A DNA stretch of 64,000 bases from an uncultured Alphaproteobacteria bacterium (GCA_902521315.1 CABYRH010000001.1:1-64000); one strand, 5' to 3'. Numbered from the stretch's first letter, positions 34,900 through 44,316 are shown. The notes: a model not told the origin generated them from the letters alone. Program-made: numbers and translations.

Positions 34900-35919
34900 C
34901 TAAATTGTCTTTAAATTATCAATTTTTCTATCCATGATAAAGAACCATAATGGAGGAATTAACGCCATAATTAACATGACAGAATAATTAGCAGGCATTT
35001 CAATAGCTTTTTCTTCCTGAGATAGAAGAGGGTAAGGCTTGGATGCACTCTGATGATGCTCTGCGTGAAGACCTAAATTAAACGTCGACCAATTAGCAGA
35101 GATGTGACGACTGTTCCAAGAATGGAGATCTGTAAATCTTTCGTATCTTCCATTTTCTTTTTTTCTCTCTAGCCCATAATGCTGAATATAATTTACTAAC
35201 TCCAATAAGATTATAGAAACAAAAGAATGAAAGATAATAAAAACTAAACCATTCATACCAGCAACTAAGTATGCAAATACTAAAAATAAAAATTCTAATA
35301 CAAAATAATGAATCATTCTGTTTTGAAAACTAAAAATATTTAGTCTTTTTCTATCGAGAATATTTTTTTCAATATTCCAAGATGAAATCACACTATTAAT
35401 TACACAGCGAATAAAATAAAAATAAAAATTTTCACCTCTTCTAGCTGTGGCAGGATCTTCTTTAGTGGCTACATTTAAATGATGCCCATATATATGTTCG
35501 ATACGAAAATGGCCGTAACAACATAAAATTAATAAAAATACTCCTATACCTCGCATAAATTTATTTTTTCGATGAATGAGCTCATGTGCCGTTGTAATGC
35601 CAATAGACCCGCCAGACATACCTACTGCAGCACCCAAAGCAGCAGCAGTTAATAAAGTGATACTAGGGTTAGAGACAACAATTAAACCAAATATAATTAA
35701 AAATAAAATACAGGGTAGTACTATTAAAATAGAAAAATTGTGAAACACATTTTCTTTTAATTCAAGATCATCCTTATTTAAGTAAGGTAATAGGAGATCA
35801 ATAATTGGCACTAATACAAAAACCCAAATAAATGGAGATATCGACCAGGAAGGATTTATTATTAATCCTAGAGAACTAGAAAATATTAATATTAGCGGCG
35901 TTACTAAATAAAAAATCAT
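34900..35919 (-). CDS. alkB: AlkB-type alkane 1-monooxygenase (membrane di-iron hydroxylase)
   Basis: 339 residues with six or so membrane helices. The His boxes of AlkB are complete: HELIHRKN, EHIYGHHLN, NYIQHYGLERK and LHAEHHQSASK, plus HSWNSRH. It should bind two irons and insert oxygen into a terminal C-H bond. In the third box Gln replaces the usual Glu of NYxEHYG. No rubredoxin gene is nearby, so the electron donor is elsewhere. Divergent from the EamA transporter gene. Substrate (alkane, fatty acid or other) unknown. Confidence 0.85.
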   Translation of the reverse strand: MIFYLVTPLILIFSSSLGLIINPSWSISPFIWVFVLVPIIDLLLPYLNKDDLELKENVFHNFSILIVLPCILFLIIFGLIVVSNPSITLLTAAALGAAVGMSGGSIGITTAHELIHRKNKFMRGIGVFLLILCCYGHFRIEHIYGHHLNVATKEDPATARRGENFYFYFIRCVINSVISSWNIEKNILDRKRLNIFSFQNRMIHYFVLEFLFLVFAYLVAGMNGLVFIIFHSFVSIILLELVNYIQHYGLERKKENGRYERFTDLHSWNSRHISANWSTFNLGLHAEHHQSASKPYPLLSQEEKAIEMPANYSVMLIMALIPPLWFFIMDRKIDNLKTI

Positions 35920-35982
35920 TGAAATAATTATATATTATTTTTTTTTCTAAACTAATACCTAAATTACAATAAGGATAATTTA

Positions 35983-36918
35983 ATGAATAATAATATAAAA
36001 GGTCTCATTTTAATTATTGTCGGTATGTTATTTATAATTACCCAAGACGTTTTAATTAAATATACTATTTACGATGCTTCTCTAATGCAAATCCTTGTAT
36101 TTAGAGGTGGAATGGGTTTTTTATTATTATGCCTATATTTAATTTATTCGAAACAGCCAATTTATTTTGGTACAGCACACCCTTATATAGCTATTTTTAG
36201 AGGCTCCACCTTCTTCTTTGGCTTTACCTTATTTTTTATTTCGTTAAGCCAAATCACCTTAGCTGAAGCAACAAGTTTATTTTTTGTCAGTCCATTTTTT
36301 ATAACTATTTATTCTTACTTTATTCTGAATATTAAAATTGGATTAAATAGAATTTTTTCAATTTTTGTCGGTTTTTCTGGAACACTTTTAATTATTAAAC
36401 CAGAATTTAATGAAATAAATATTTATATGCTATTTCCAATTATTGCCGCTGCCACATATGCATTATCAATGACCTTGGCAAAAAAAACTTCAGAAAAAGA
36501 TAATTTATTTCAGCAAACATTTCACATTTACATTGGTGCATTTGTTGGAGGAAGTGCAATTAGTATTTTACTACATAATTCAGATTTAAACTTATCAATT
36601 TTTTCTATTCTCAGTAATCCATGGGTACTGAATGATTTACAAACAATTGGATTAATTCTATTTATTTCTACAACAGGTTGTATTGGAATATTTTGTTTGA
36701 TTGCAGCGTACAGAGTTGGCTCTCCGCTAGTAAATAGTATTGCAGAGTATGTACATCTTATCTTTGCTATAATTATAGGCATTATAATTTTTACAGAAAT
36801 ACCAGATATTAATTCATTTATTGGAATTTTTCTTATTATTGCAAGCGGTATCTTTGTTGTATTTAGAGAAAATAAACGTGAAGAATTAGTTGTTGCTGAA
36901 ACTACGCTTAGAACTTAA
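35983..36918 (+). CDS. EamA/DMT-family transporter
   Basis: 311 residues with ten predicted membrane helices in two EamA repeats (first half LAEATSLFFVSPFFITIYSYFIL, second half GSPLVNSIAEYVHLIFAIIIG). AAGGATAA precedes the ATG. Exporter or importer of small metabolites; substrate unknown. It ends in a region with two terminators facing the restriction genes. Confidence 0.83.
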   Translation: MNNNIKGLILIIVGMLFIITQDVLIKYTIYDASLMQILVFRGGMGFLLLCLYLIYSKQPIYFGTAHPYIAIFRGSTFFFGFTLFFISLSQITLAEATSLFFVSPFFITIYSYFILNIKIGLNRIFSIFVGFSGTLLIIKPEFNEINIYMLFPIIAAATYALSMTLAKKTSEKDNLFQQTFHIYIGAFVGGSAISILLHNSDLNLSIFSILSNPWVLNDLQTIGLILFISTTGCIGIFCLIAAYRVGSPLVNSIAEYVHLIFAIIIGIIIFTEIPDINSFIGIFLIIASGIFVVFRENKREELVVAETTLRT

Positions 36919-36921
36919 ATT

Positions 36922-36970
36922 AAAAAAATTGGGGCAAAACTCCCTCAGTGGAGAGGGCTTTATACCCCAA
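36922..36970 (-). terminator. Minus-strand intrinsic terminator (rod-shaped hairpin)
   Basis: TTGGGG (36929-36934) pairs with CCCCAA (36965-36970); inside, CCCTC pairs with GAGGG across a symmetrical 7x7 internal loop. On the minus strand seven T follow. It would end transcripts from the restriction genes, or a small RNA from the 37.0 kb gap. Confidence 0.75.
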
Positions 36971-37011
36971 AATAATATAGTGTATTATTTGTTTTTAATC
37001 TACTGAACAAT

Positions 37012-37031
37012 GAGAGGTCTTTTTACCTCTC
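37012..37031 (+). terminator. Plus-strand intrinsic terminator
   Basis: GAGAGGT and ACCTCTC form a 7-bp stem with loop CTTTTT, followed by TTTATT on the plus strand. It would end the EamA transcript, lying beyond the minus-strand terminator so that the two transcripts' 3' ends overlap. Confidence 0.75.
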
Positions 37032-37064
37032 TTTATTAATTTGGTAAGTTAATAAATGAAAAAA

Positions 37065-39629
37065 TTATTTACTCATCAGTAAGGTTTTTTCTAAAGCTAT
37101 TTTAAATTCATTTTCAGTGTTGTGGTTATAAAAGGGTACAGCGGTAATTAAATAAGAGTCTGCATTAATGGATATAACTTCTTTATGATCACTAATTTTC
37201 TTCAGAAAATCTTCTTTCCACTTATCATTTGCAATTAAGTGCTGTCCTTTTGGTTCGATAAAAACTTGAAATATTAAATCTTCCTCATTGCGTTGTTTAC
37301 AAAATAAAAGAAAATCAGGTTCAAAAGCACGACCAAAATCATCAAAGATTTTTATTTCTCTTTCATTTCTCACTAAATAAATATCTTTGAATTTAGTTTT
37401 AATACCTTCTAAACGCCTTGCAAAAAGTTCAACAAATTGTTTTTCTTCACTCGTACCATAATTTGCATTAAAGACATACCAGTCTTTATCTGCAACTAAG
37501 TTTTCTTGTCCGTTTGATCTTTCATCATTTTTATTAATTCGAATTTCTTTATCTTTAAATGTACTTTGAACTGGAACTTTAAAGAAATTAGAACCCTCAT
37601 AATCAGGTGTATTATTTTTAATTTGATTTTCAATATTTTGTAAAATTCCGTTTAGGGCTTCTAAATAATCATCATTTGAAATTTTTTTAATTCTATGACT
37701 TGTTCCAACAAAAGATATTTCTAGGTCTGCCAGAAATTCTGAGTTATCTATGAGATTTGATATAGAATTTATACTTGGAAAATAATGAGACAAACTATCA
37801 AAATAAAAAAATGGGTTTTGACTCAAGGCATATCGAATAATATGTTTTGGTATCTCATATAATTTAATATCTTTAGTTTGAATTGACTCATCAGATGATT
37901 CAGTAGAATCCTTTTCATTAAAAGGGCTGGATATTTTTCCAATACCCGAAGATAAAATATGTTTATAATTTATTAGCTTTATATTTAAATCATTAAAAGA
38001 TTTTACGTTATTCAAATTCTTTGCTATCTTTTTATTAATAAATACAAATCCTTTTTTATAAAAATTTGTTTTTTTAAATTCAGACTTTAATTTTAAATCA
38101 AGTTTAATAAAATTAGCATCATCTTCAAATATACCTGAGTCAACAAGTGCTCTCTTTAATTCTGAGATATAACGACTATCTTCTTTAGTATGATAATATA
38201 ATTCTTCTAATATTTTTAAGTCGTTAAAAATATCATCATCAAATTTTCGAGTATACTCATCTTGACCTTCCTCAAGAGAGAAGGGGTAGTATCTAGCACC
38301 ACGACCAATTAATTGAGCTTCTGAAAGTGTTGTTTTACCAGGTTTTCCTTTATTATTATCACGACCATCATAAAGTCGAACAATATCAAACAAGTTCAAA
38401 ACATCCCAACCTTCATTTAATTTTTGAACTGCAAAAACTGCTCTAATTGGATTATTGAGATCCTCTAATGTATTTAATAATATTTGATTTTGTTCAGCTT
38501 CTGAGTCATTATTTGCACTTAAGCAATTTTCCAATTTAAAATTTATTTTAATACGTTTTACAATTTCGCTAGTTGATATATTTTTGGACTCAAAAAATTT
38601 AAATGCCTTTTTAACAATTGATATTTCAGAGGTATTGTAAATTTCTTCTACCATTTCAGAAGAAAGATTATCAATTAAATTATGAAAATTTACTTTGTTT
38701 TGTTCGGACTCTCTGATTGTTTTTTTTGACTTGAAGAGTATAACGGGTTTTAAGTTTATATTGTTTGAAGATGCTAATTCTTGACGATACAAATTTAAAA
38801 TTAGAGCCTGAATTATTCTATCTTCGTCCTTATACAAACTTCTTATTAAGTTAATCTCTTTGGAGTATTTATCATTACGAAATTCTGCAAGGTCATACTT
38901 AAAAATTACCTTATCTTGATAATGCTTAAGCAATGCAACTGCGTCAGTATCAATAGTTGCTGTAAATTCCAGAAGAATGTTGTCAAAGTTAGAATCATGA
39001 ATTTTTTTTACAGTATTTTCCCAACTTCCAAATAAATTTCCAGATTTTGTACCTGCTACTAAATGGTGAGCCTCATCTGCAATTAAAACTAATTTCTTTT
39101 CCTTAAAGTCTTCATAGGTAACACTGTTTTCTTTCGTTTTATTCAAGTCAAGATGAAGCTGTTGGATGGTGGTGAATTTTAAGTTGATATTTTGTTTATC
39201 TGTTTCTTCAAAATTGTCGATTTCTTTTATAAACACCTCATTACCATCTATGATAATTTTTTTATTGAATAAATATTTTAAAGCCTCTGGATTGAGGAAA
39301 TTATCTTTGGTTTTTTGAATGATATTGTTGCTATTTACAAAGAACAAAAAGTCTCGGTACCCTTTTTGATATAGGAATAGAATTAACCCTGCCATAATCA
39401 ATGTTTTTCCACTTCCCGTAGCCATATTATAAAGTAAATGAAGTGGTTTTTTTGGCTTACCCTCAAAATCTTCTTGGTCTACATAAATATACCTTTTGAA
39501 TGCTTCAATCTGATAAGATCGTTGGCCAAATCCAGGTTTCAAATTATTTTTAATGCTATTAGGTAAATCAATTTCAGTTAATAATTTTTTAACAATTGGG
39601 TTGTTAAATATATCATTAAGAGAAGCCAT
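37065..39629 (-). CDS. res: Type III restriction enzyme, Res subunit
   Basis: 854 residues. ATP-dependent translocase and nuclease of a type III system. Seen: Walker A YNMATGSGKTLIMAG near residue 70, DEAH box VLIADEAHHL near 185, motif VI region EAQLIGRGARYYPF near 460, and a C-terminal PD-(D/E)xK nuclease FEPDFLLF ... IEPKG near 800. Length is near normal for the family. It lies 4 bases downstream of mod, in the order mod-res. It appears intact. Part of the accessory island. Confidence 0.92.
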   Translation of the reverse strand: MASLNDIFNNPIVKKLLTEIDLPNSIKNNLKPGFGQRSYQIEAFKRYIYVDQEDFEGKPKKPLHLLYNMATGSGKTLIMAGLILFLYQKGYRDFLFFVNSNNIIQKTKDNFLNPEALKYLFNKKIIIDGNEVFIKEIDNFEETDKQNINLKFTTIQQLHLDLNKTKENSVTYEDFKEKKLVLIADEAHHLVAGTKSGNLFGSWENTVKKIHDSNFDNILLEFTATIDTDAVALLKHYQDKVIFKYDLAEFRNDKYSKEINLIRSLYKDEDRIIQALILNLYRQELASSNNINLKPVILFKSKKTIRESEQNKVNFHNLIDNLSSEMVEEIYNTSEISIVKKAFKFFESKNISTSEIVKRIKINFKLENCLSANNDSEAEQNQILLNTLEDLNNPIRAVFAVQKLNEGWDVLNLFDIVRLYDGRDNNKGKPGKTTLSEAQLIGRGARYYPFSLEEGQDEYTRKFDDDIFNDLKILEELYYHTKEDSRYISELKRALVDSGIFEDDANFIKLDLKLKSEFKKTNFYKKGFVFINKKIAKNLNNVKSFNDLNIKLINYKHILSSGIGKISSPFNEKDSTESSDESIQTKDIKLYEIPKHIIRYALSQNPFFYFDSLSHYFPSINSISNLIDNSEFLADLEISFVGTSHRIKKISNDDYLEALNGILQNIENQIKNNTPDYEGSNFFKVPVQSTFKDKEIRINKNDERSNGQENLVADKDWYVFNANYGTSEEKQFVELFARRLEGIKTKFKDIYLVRNEREIKIFDDFGRAFEPDFLLFCKQRNEEDLIFQVFIEPKGQHLIANDKWKEDFLKKISDHKEVISINADSYLITAVPFYNHNTENEFKIALEKTLLMSK

Positions 39630-39633
39630 TTAA

Positions 39634-41685
39634 TTATTTCTTGTTTTGATAAAATTCCTTGTTAATTTTTTTTTCTTCTTCTGAGCAATTAAAATCTTTA
39701 TCATTAAGAGAGGACAGGTTTACATAAAGTTGATTTTTATCTAAAAGTTCACAAAGATATTTTTTTTGGGAAATTAAATCTAAATTTTTAAATTCCTCTA
39801 TATTCTCATCTTGTTTCTTTGTGTCTATATTATAATTTAAAAAACTTTTTGATTTCATTTCCCCCCAAATTTTTATTACCGTTTTTTGATCTGCTGCTTC
39901 TTCAATTTGTTCAATAAATGTTTGATTATATTTCTTTAATTCTAAGTAGATAAAATCTTTACTATTATTTTGTGTCATAATTTTTTGAACTCTTTTTGTA
40001 GTTACTGTTTCTATATAATCTAACTGTTCCGCAATTATATATTGACGATTGCCATCATCTTCTTTGTTTAATTCTAAAACAGCATGTGCTGTAGTTCCGC
40101 TTCCAGCAAAAAAATCAAGAACTATATCGTTAGCATATGGATCAGTGAATATTTCAACAGCATCTTTTACAGTATGAATTGATTTTGGATAGTTAAACAA
40201 CTTTTCTCCATCAAAAATTTTTTTTAATAGTATAGTGCCATGTGCTGAAGCATCGTATTCTGATTCATCCCAAATAGTTTTTGGTTTTCTTCCTTTTTTC
40301 ATTCTATATTTAAGTTTTACTGTGTATTTATTTTTATTTATAAAAACTTTAATATCTCCATTTTTGACACTCTTTAAAATTGCTTTTCTGTCAGCCCACC
40401 TCCAAACTCTTCTTTTTTCTAATGAATCAATTGGAAGTATTTCTACAATGTCAGATTTATTTTTTTGTAAAAAATCATTTGAATTTATTTCAATTATTTC
40501 TTCATCTTTGTTTAATTTCAAAATTTTTTGAGGCTTGTATTTACTTGAGATACTACCTAATCTTTTACCACCAACAGCAATAATTTTCTCTTCACTTTTT
40601 GAGAAATATAAAGCAAATTCTGAATTTGGACGTTCTTCAGGTGTTGAGGTTCCACCACTTCTTTGGAAAGGCAGAAATTTAAATTTTCCCTCTTTGTCTT
40701 CTTCATCAAATTCTTTTTCCTGTTTCTCCGTAAGTGTTTGATTATTAACTTCTACTTCATCAATTTTTTTAGCATAAAATAATGCATATTCATGACAAGT
40801 AGCAAAATGAGAATTTGTTGTTCGACCTCTTGGATTACTTTGAACAACTATTGTTCCTATATAATTTTCTCTTCCTAAAATTTCATCACATAAAATTTTT
40901 AAATGAGCATACTCTTCATCATCTATTGCAATACAAATAGCGCCATTATCGGTTAATAATTTTCTGGCTATGGAGATGCGATTTTGCATGAATGTTAACC
41001 AAGTTGAGTGATTGAAGGTATTGTTATATTTGAACGTGTTTGCTGCACCTCCTGTATTGTATGGTGGGTCAACATATATAAATTTAATTTTACCGACAAA
41101 CTCCTGTTCTAGTGAATGTAAGCAAAGTAGATTATTTCCTTTTATAATAATATTATCTCTAATAATTCCATTTTCATCACGATTAATATTCAAAAGTTTT
41201 TTTTCCTCATTTGAATTAAAACGTTTAGCATTAGTGATGACTTTTGGTTCTAAAAGTTGTGTAATTTCATCTTGAGCTAATATTTCATTGAAAAAAATTT
41301 CTTCTCTATTGTCCTCCTCACGACTTTGTCCTCCTTCTAAAATACAATCTTTAAAAGGCCATACCAAAGCTATACTATTTTGTTGTTTAAGATATTTACC
41401 ATCAATTGTTAATCCTACTTTATTTTTGAATTGAGTATAACTGTCGTTTAAGAAATTTTTCTGCTCTAAAAATTGTACAAACAAACTTTGATTAAAAACT
41501 AAAGATTCTTTTACCTTTATAAAAAATTTATTTTTAAGATCAGAATTTTCTAGTAATAATTCAATTAATTCTTCGTCAAAATTATTAGCTTTATTTAAGA
41601 CAACCCATTTTTTTAGTTCACCAGCATCTGTGACGAAATTAGGTTCTTTTTTAAGTTGGTTTTCTAAAGTTAGGAAAAGATTCAT
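39634..41685 (-). CDS. mod: Type III DNA methyltransferase, Mod subunit
   Basis: 683 residues. N6-adenine methyltransferase of the beta class: catalytic DPPYNTG near residue 207 precedes the AdoMet motif DFFAGSGTTAHA near 520, with the target-recognition region between. It methylates host DNA and gives sequence recognition to Res. Appears intact with a start at ATG 41685. No simple-repeat tract for phase variation was seen at its 5' end beyond short T/A runs. The plus-strand ORFs inside it are shadows. Confidence 0.93.
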   Translation of the reverse strand: MNLFLTLENQLKKEPNFVTDAGELKKWVVLNKANNFDEELIELLLENSDLKNKFFIKVKESLVFNQSLFVQFLEQKNFLNDSYTQFKNKVGLTIDGKYLKQQNSIALVWPFKDCILEGGQSREEDNREEIFFNEILAQDEITQLLEPKVITNAKRFNSNEEKKLLNINRDENGIIRDNIIIKGNNLLCLHSLEQEFVGKIKFIYVDPPYNTGGAANTFKYNNTFNHSTWLTFMQNRISIARKLLTDNGAICIAIDDEEYAHLKILCDEILGRENYIGTIVVQSNPRGRTTNSHFATCHEYALFYAKKIDEVEVNNQTLTEKQEKEFDEEDKEGKFKFLPFQRSGGTSTPEERPNSEFALYFSKSEEKIIAVGGKRLGSISSKYKPQKILKLNKDEEIIEINSNDFLQKNKSDIVEILPIDSLEKRRVWRWADRKAILKSVKNGDIKVFINKNKYTVKLKYRMKKGRKPKTIWDESEYDASAHGTILLKKIFDGEKLFNYPKSIHTVKDAVEIFTDPYANDIVLDFFAGSGTTAHAVLELNKEDDGNRQYIIAEQLDYIETVTTKRVQKIMTQNNSKDFIYLELKKYNQTFIEQIEEAADQKTVIKIWGEMKSKSFLNYNIDTKKQDENIEEFKNLDLISQKKYLCELLDKNQLYVNLSSLNDKDFNCSEEEKKINKEFYQNKK

Positions 41686-41848
41686 AATTTTTTTTTAAAA
41701 TTCAATTTCTAATATAACCGACTTTAGCTGTATTAAAATGCCTAAATTTTAGATAATAATTCAATTTCTTAAATAAATTCTCGCAGGAAAGAAATTACAT
41801 ATGTAAGCAGAGGAAGTGCATTCAATAATTTATAAAAAAGACAAATCA

Positions 41849-42286
41849 TCAATAGGGGGATATGTGTCCATTTTCAATCTCATCAAGTGTTTGCTGTCCT
41901 CTTTCCACAAGTTTCATAGCATTATTTAAGGCCCAAATTTGCTTTGTAGCTATGTGTGCATCAAAAATTTTATTTCCTAATTCAATTTGCTTTTGATCTT
42001 CTTGAATTTTATTGATTATATATTCTGCAGCACTGATTGCATTGAAGGAAATATTAGTGAGCTTAGATGCTTTTCCCATAAATTCCTTTCTCATCTTTAT
42101 TGTTTCTTTTAAATCAATTCTTTCTTTTCTTTTTGTAAGCCATCCTTCATTTGCTGCATGTTATCTAAGTGTTGATAAAGAATAATTAAATTCTGTAGCT
42201 ATATCTTGAAGAGTAGGGTACTCATTTTTCTCTCCTTTGATATAATAATCACGCGCTTCAGTGTAATCAGGACGTTTTGTTGTCAT
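41849..42286 (-). pseudogene. Interrupted helix-turn-helix gene (terminase-small-subunit/gpP-like)
   Basis: The 81-codon ORF in the track is the 3' part of a 146-codon frame that opens with ATG at 42286. Codon 42 is TAA (42161-42163). Before it, YPTLQDIATEFNYSLSTLR, and after it HAANEGWLTKRKER, form one continuous HTH pattern like phage DNA-packaging or transposition-related DNA-binding proteins. A single in-frame stop thus splits it. It may be a dead gene, a translational restart at one of the Met codons near 42090, or a sequencing error. It lies between the restriction genes and the sirtuin. Confidence 0.65.
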
Positions 42287-42369
42287 AAAAACATTAATGC
42301 GAATGATACTTTATAAAGAAAGTTCTAGAAAAATTTTTTTGTTAAAAAAAATTTAATAACGTGAATAAA

Positions 42370-43095
42370 TTAGTTTTTTAAATTCTTTAAAAGTAAGTTT
42401 TTAAATTCTTCAACAGCAACTGTAGCAGGTTTATGAATAGCAAAATCAAATTGATCTTGATTACTTGATGGTTCCAGATTTAATTCGATTGTTGGTTTAC
42501 GCATATCTTTAAACATCGACACGAAACCAGCGGCAGGGTAGACTTGTCCTGAAGTGCCTATAGAAACAAATAGACTAGATTGTTCAGCCAAATCATGAAT
42601 TTCATCCATTTGCATAGGCATTTCACCAAACCACACTATGTGAGGTCTCATTTGAGAGCCGCATTTAGGGCATTTATGGGTCTCATTTAGGTCCTCTGTC
42701 CACTCAAACACATGATTATCATTCATTATACATCTCGCCTTATTTAGCTCACCGTGCATATGAATTATTGATGATGATCCTCCAATCTCATGCAAATTAT
42801 CGATATTCTGTGTAACTATATGAATTTTATATATTTTTTCTAATTCATGAAGTAAAATATGAGCCCTATTTGGCTTAATTCCTGAATTTAGTTCTTTTCG
42901 ACGTTTATTATAAAAATCATAGACAAGAGTAGGGTTTCTATAGAATCCTTCGGGACTGGCAACATCCTCAATCCTATGGTTATTCCATAGTCCATCAGAG
43001 TCTCTAAAAGTTTCAATCCCAGACTCTTTACTTATTCCAGCACCCGTTAATACAAAGATATGGGAATCAGCTGAAATCTGCGGTAATTGTTCCAT
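42370..43095 (-). CDS. cobB: NAD-dependent protein deacylase, CobB-type sirtuin
   Basis: About 241 residues. Removes acyl groups from lysines using NAD. Seen: FVLTGAGISKESGIETFRD, TQNIDNLHE, the catalytic His in IIHMHGELNK, Zn-type cysteines RCIM and CPKCGS, and FVSIGTSGQVYPAAGF. The YxxR pair in DFYNKRRKEL marks the SIRT5/CobB class that also removes succinyl groups. The track starts at GTG 43104; ATG 43095 is equally possible and preferred here. It lies inside the island, divergent from the recombinase. A perfect ATATAC-A-GTATAT palindrome lies at 43106-43118. Confidence 0.88.
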   Translation of the reverse strand: MEQLPQISADSHIFVLTGAGISKESGIETFRDSDGLWNNHRIEDVASPEGFYRNPTLVYDFYNKRRKELNSGIKPNRAHILLHELEKIYKIHIVTQNIDNLHEIGGSSSIIHMHGELNKARCIMNDNHVFEWTEDLNETHKCPKCGSQMRPHIVWFGEMPMQMDEIHDLAEQSSLFVSIGTSGQVYPAAGFVSMFKDMRKPTIELNLEPSSNQDQFDFAIHKPATVAVEEFKNLLLKNLKN

Positions 43096-43213
43096 TTGAT
43101 ACACTATATACAGTATATTATTACACGTGAAAATCTATATCTAGTTTGCAATATTAGAAATTGATTTATATAATATATATAAATTATTGAAATATATATT
43201 TAATATTTTTCAC

Positions 43214-43248
43214 TTGACTATTATTTACGATAACTGTAATTATCGTAA
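43214..43248 (+). promoter_or_regulatory. Promoter with palindromic operator for the recombinase
   Basis: TTGACT (43214-43219) is a good -35; a -10 near 43237-43242 (TAATTA) gives 17-base spacing. The perfect inverted repeat TTACGATAA-N6-TTATCGTAA (43225-43248) covers the spacer and -10, the typical position of a repressor operator. No regulator gene is adjacent. Confidence 0.55.
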
Positions 43249-43256
43249 TATATAAT

Positions 43257-44315
43257 ATGGTTAAAATATCTCTAAATGATAATGTAAGTAAACTAAAGGA
43301 AAAATCTAAGGCAAAAAATACTCAAGATAAATACAATGGAGATTGGCTTAAATTTATAGACTATTGCAAAAATAAGTACAATTGCAGTCCATTAGATGTT
43401 GATGATTTAGAAAGTGCATATGCGTTAACTGCTAATTATATGGATTGGCTTCATGAAGATCCAGAAGCAAAAATATTAAAGGGCACAAGCAATATTCCTG
43501 GAAGGGAAAAATTAAATAATAACCCCTACTCTTCATCTGCCTATAAAGCGTCAACAATACAAAGAATTTTAGCCTCTATAACTTATAAATATAGAGTTAA
43601 TGGTTTTCAGTTTGATAGAAAAAATCCAAACATCTCAGAAACGATAAGCGCAATTGTAAGAGATGAAAAAAATAACAAATCTGGCCAAGCAAAAGAGCTT
43701 TTGAAAGCAGATATTGAAAAAATAATTAATAAAATTCCAGATGATAATGATGATTTTAGAAACATAAGAGATAAAGCTCTAATATTAATTGGTTTTTATA
43801 GTTTTTGTAGAAGATCAGAGTTGTTAGGCATGAAATATGAACATTTAAATTTTGAAGATGATGGAGTTCAGGTTTTAATTCCTTTTTCTAAAACTGATCA
43901 AAAAGGTGAAGGTAGAATGATCTATTTACCTAAAAATAACTCACCTTATTGTCCAGTATCCGCGTTAAAGAATTGGTTAGAGGCGGCATTAATTGATTCA
44001 GGCCCCCTCTTCTATAAAATTAATAAAGCTAACAATATAGAAAAATATATTCTTAATAATAAAAATCAAAAAGTAAGTTTAACTGATACAAGTTTTGTTT
44101 TAATTTTAAAGAAAAGAGCTGAAAACGCAGGTATAGAAAATTGTGATAAAATTTCTGGTCATAGCCTAAGAATAGGTTCAATTACCCAGGCTAGAATGAA
44201 TGGTGTACCTACTCATGAAATTATGGCCCAAAGCGGTCACAAGACAACTCAAATGATAGATAGATATACAAAGCTAACAAATATCAAAGAAACAAGTGCA
44301 GCAAAAAAATTATAA
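43257..44315 (+). CDS. Tyrosine recombinase/integrase
   Basis: 352 residues. N-terminal SAM-like core-binding domain (KNTQDKYNGDWLKFIDYCKNKY), C-terminal catalytic domain with the R-H-R-H-Y set: Arg in FYSFCRRSELLG, His and Arg in SGHSLRIGSITQ, His in QSGHKTTQ, Tyr in IDRYTKL. Complete. It likely moves or once inserted the 37-44 kb island; no tRNA or clear direct-repeat attachment site was found at either side. It ends 1 base from the next converging gene. Confidence 0.9.
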   Translation: MVKISLNDNVSKLKEKSKAKNTQDKYNGDWLKFIDYCKNKYNCSPLDVDDLESAYALTANYMDWLHEDPEAKILKGTSNIPGREKLNNNPYSSSAYKASTIQRILASITYKYRVNGFQFDRKNPNISETISAIVRDEKNNKSGQAKELLKADIEKIINKIPDDNDDFRNIRDKALILIGFYSFCRRSELLGMKYEHLNFEDDGVQVLIPFSKTDQKGEGRMIYLPKNNSPYCPVSALKNWLEAALIDSGPLFYKINKANNIEKYILNNKNQKVSLTDTSFVLILKKRAENAGIENCDKISGHSLRIGSITQARMNGVPTHEIMAQSGHKTTQMIDRYTKLTNIKETSAAKKL

Positions 44316-44316
44316 A

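Noticed and set aside
40235-41275. Four plus-strand ORFs inside mod
   Set aside because: Antisense shadows of a gene with intact methyltransferase motifs.
42315-42350. A/T-run inverted repeat as terminator
   Set aside because: Only A and T runs pair; too weak and common in this AT-rich DNA.
43251-43256. TATAAT directly before the integrase ATG as -10 box
   Set aside because: Transcription would begin inside the gene and there is no -35 at 16-18 bases; it is probably chance AT sequence.
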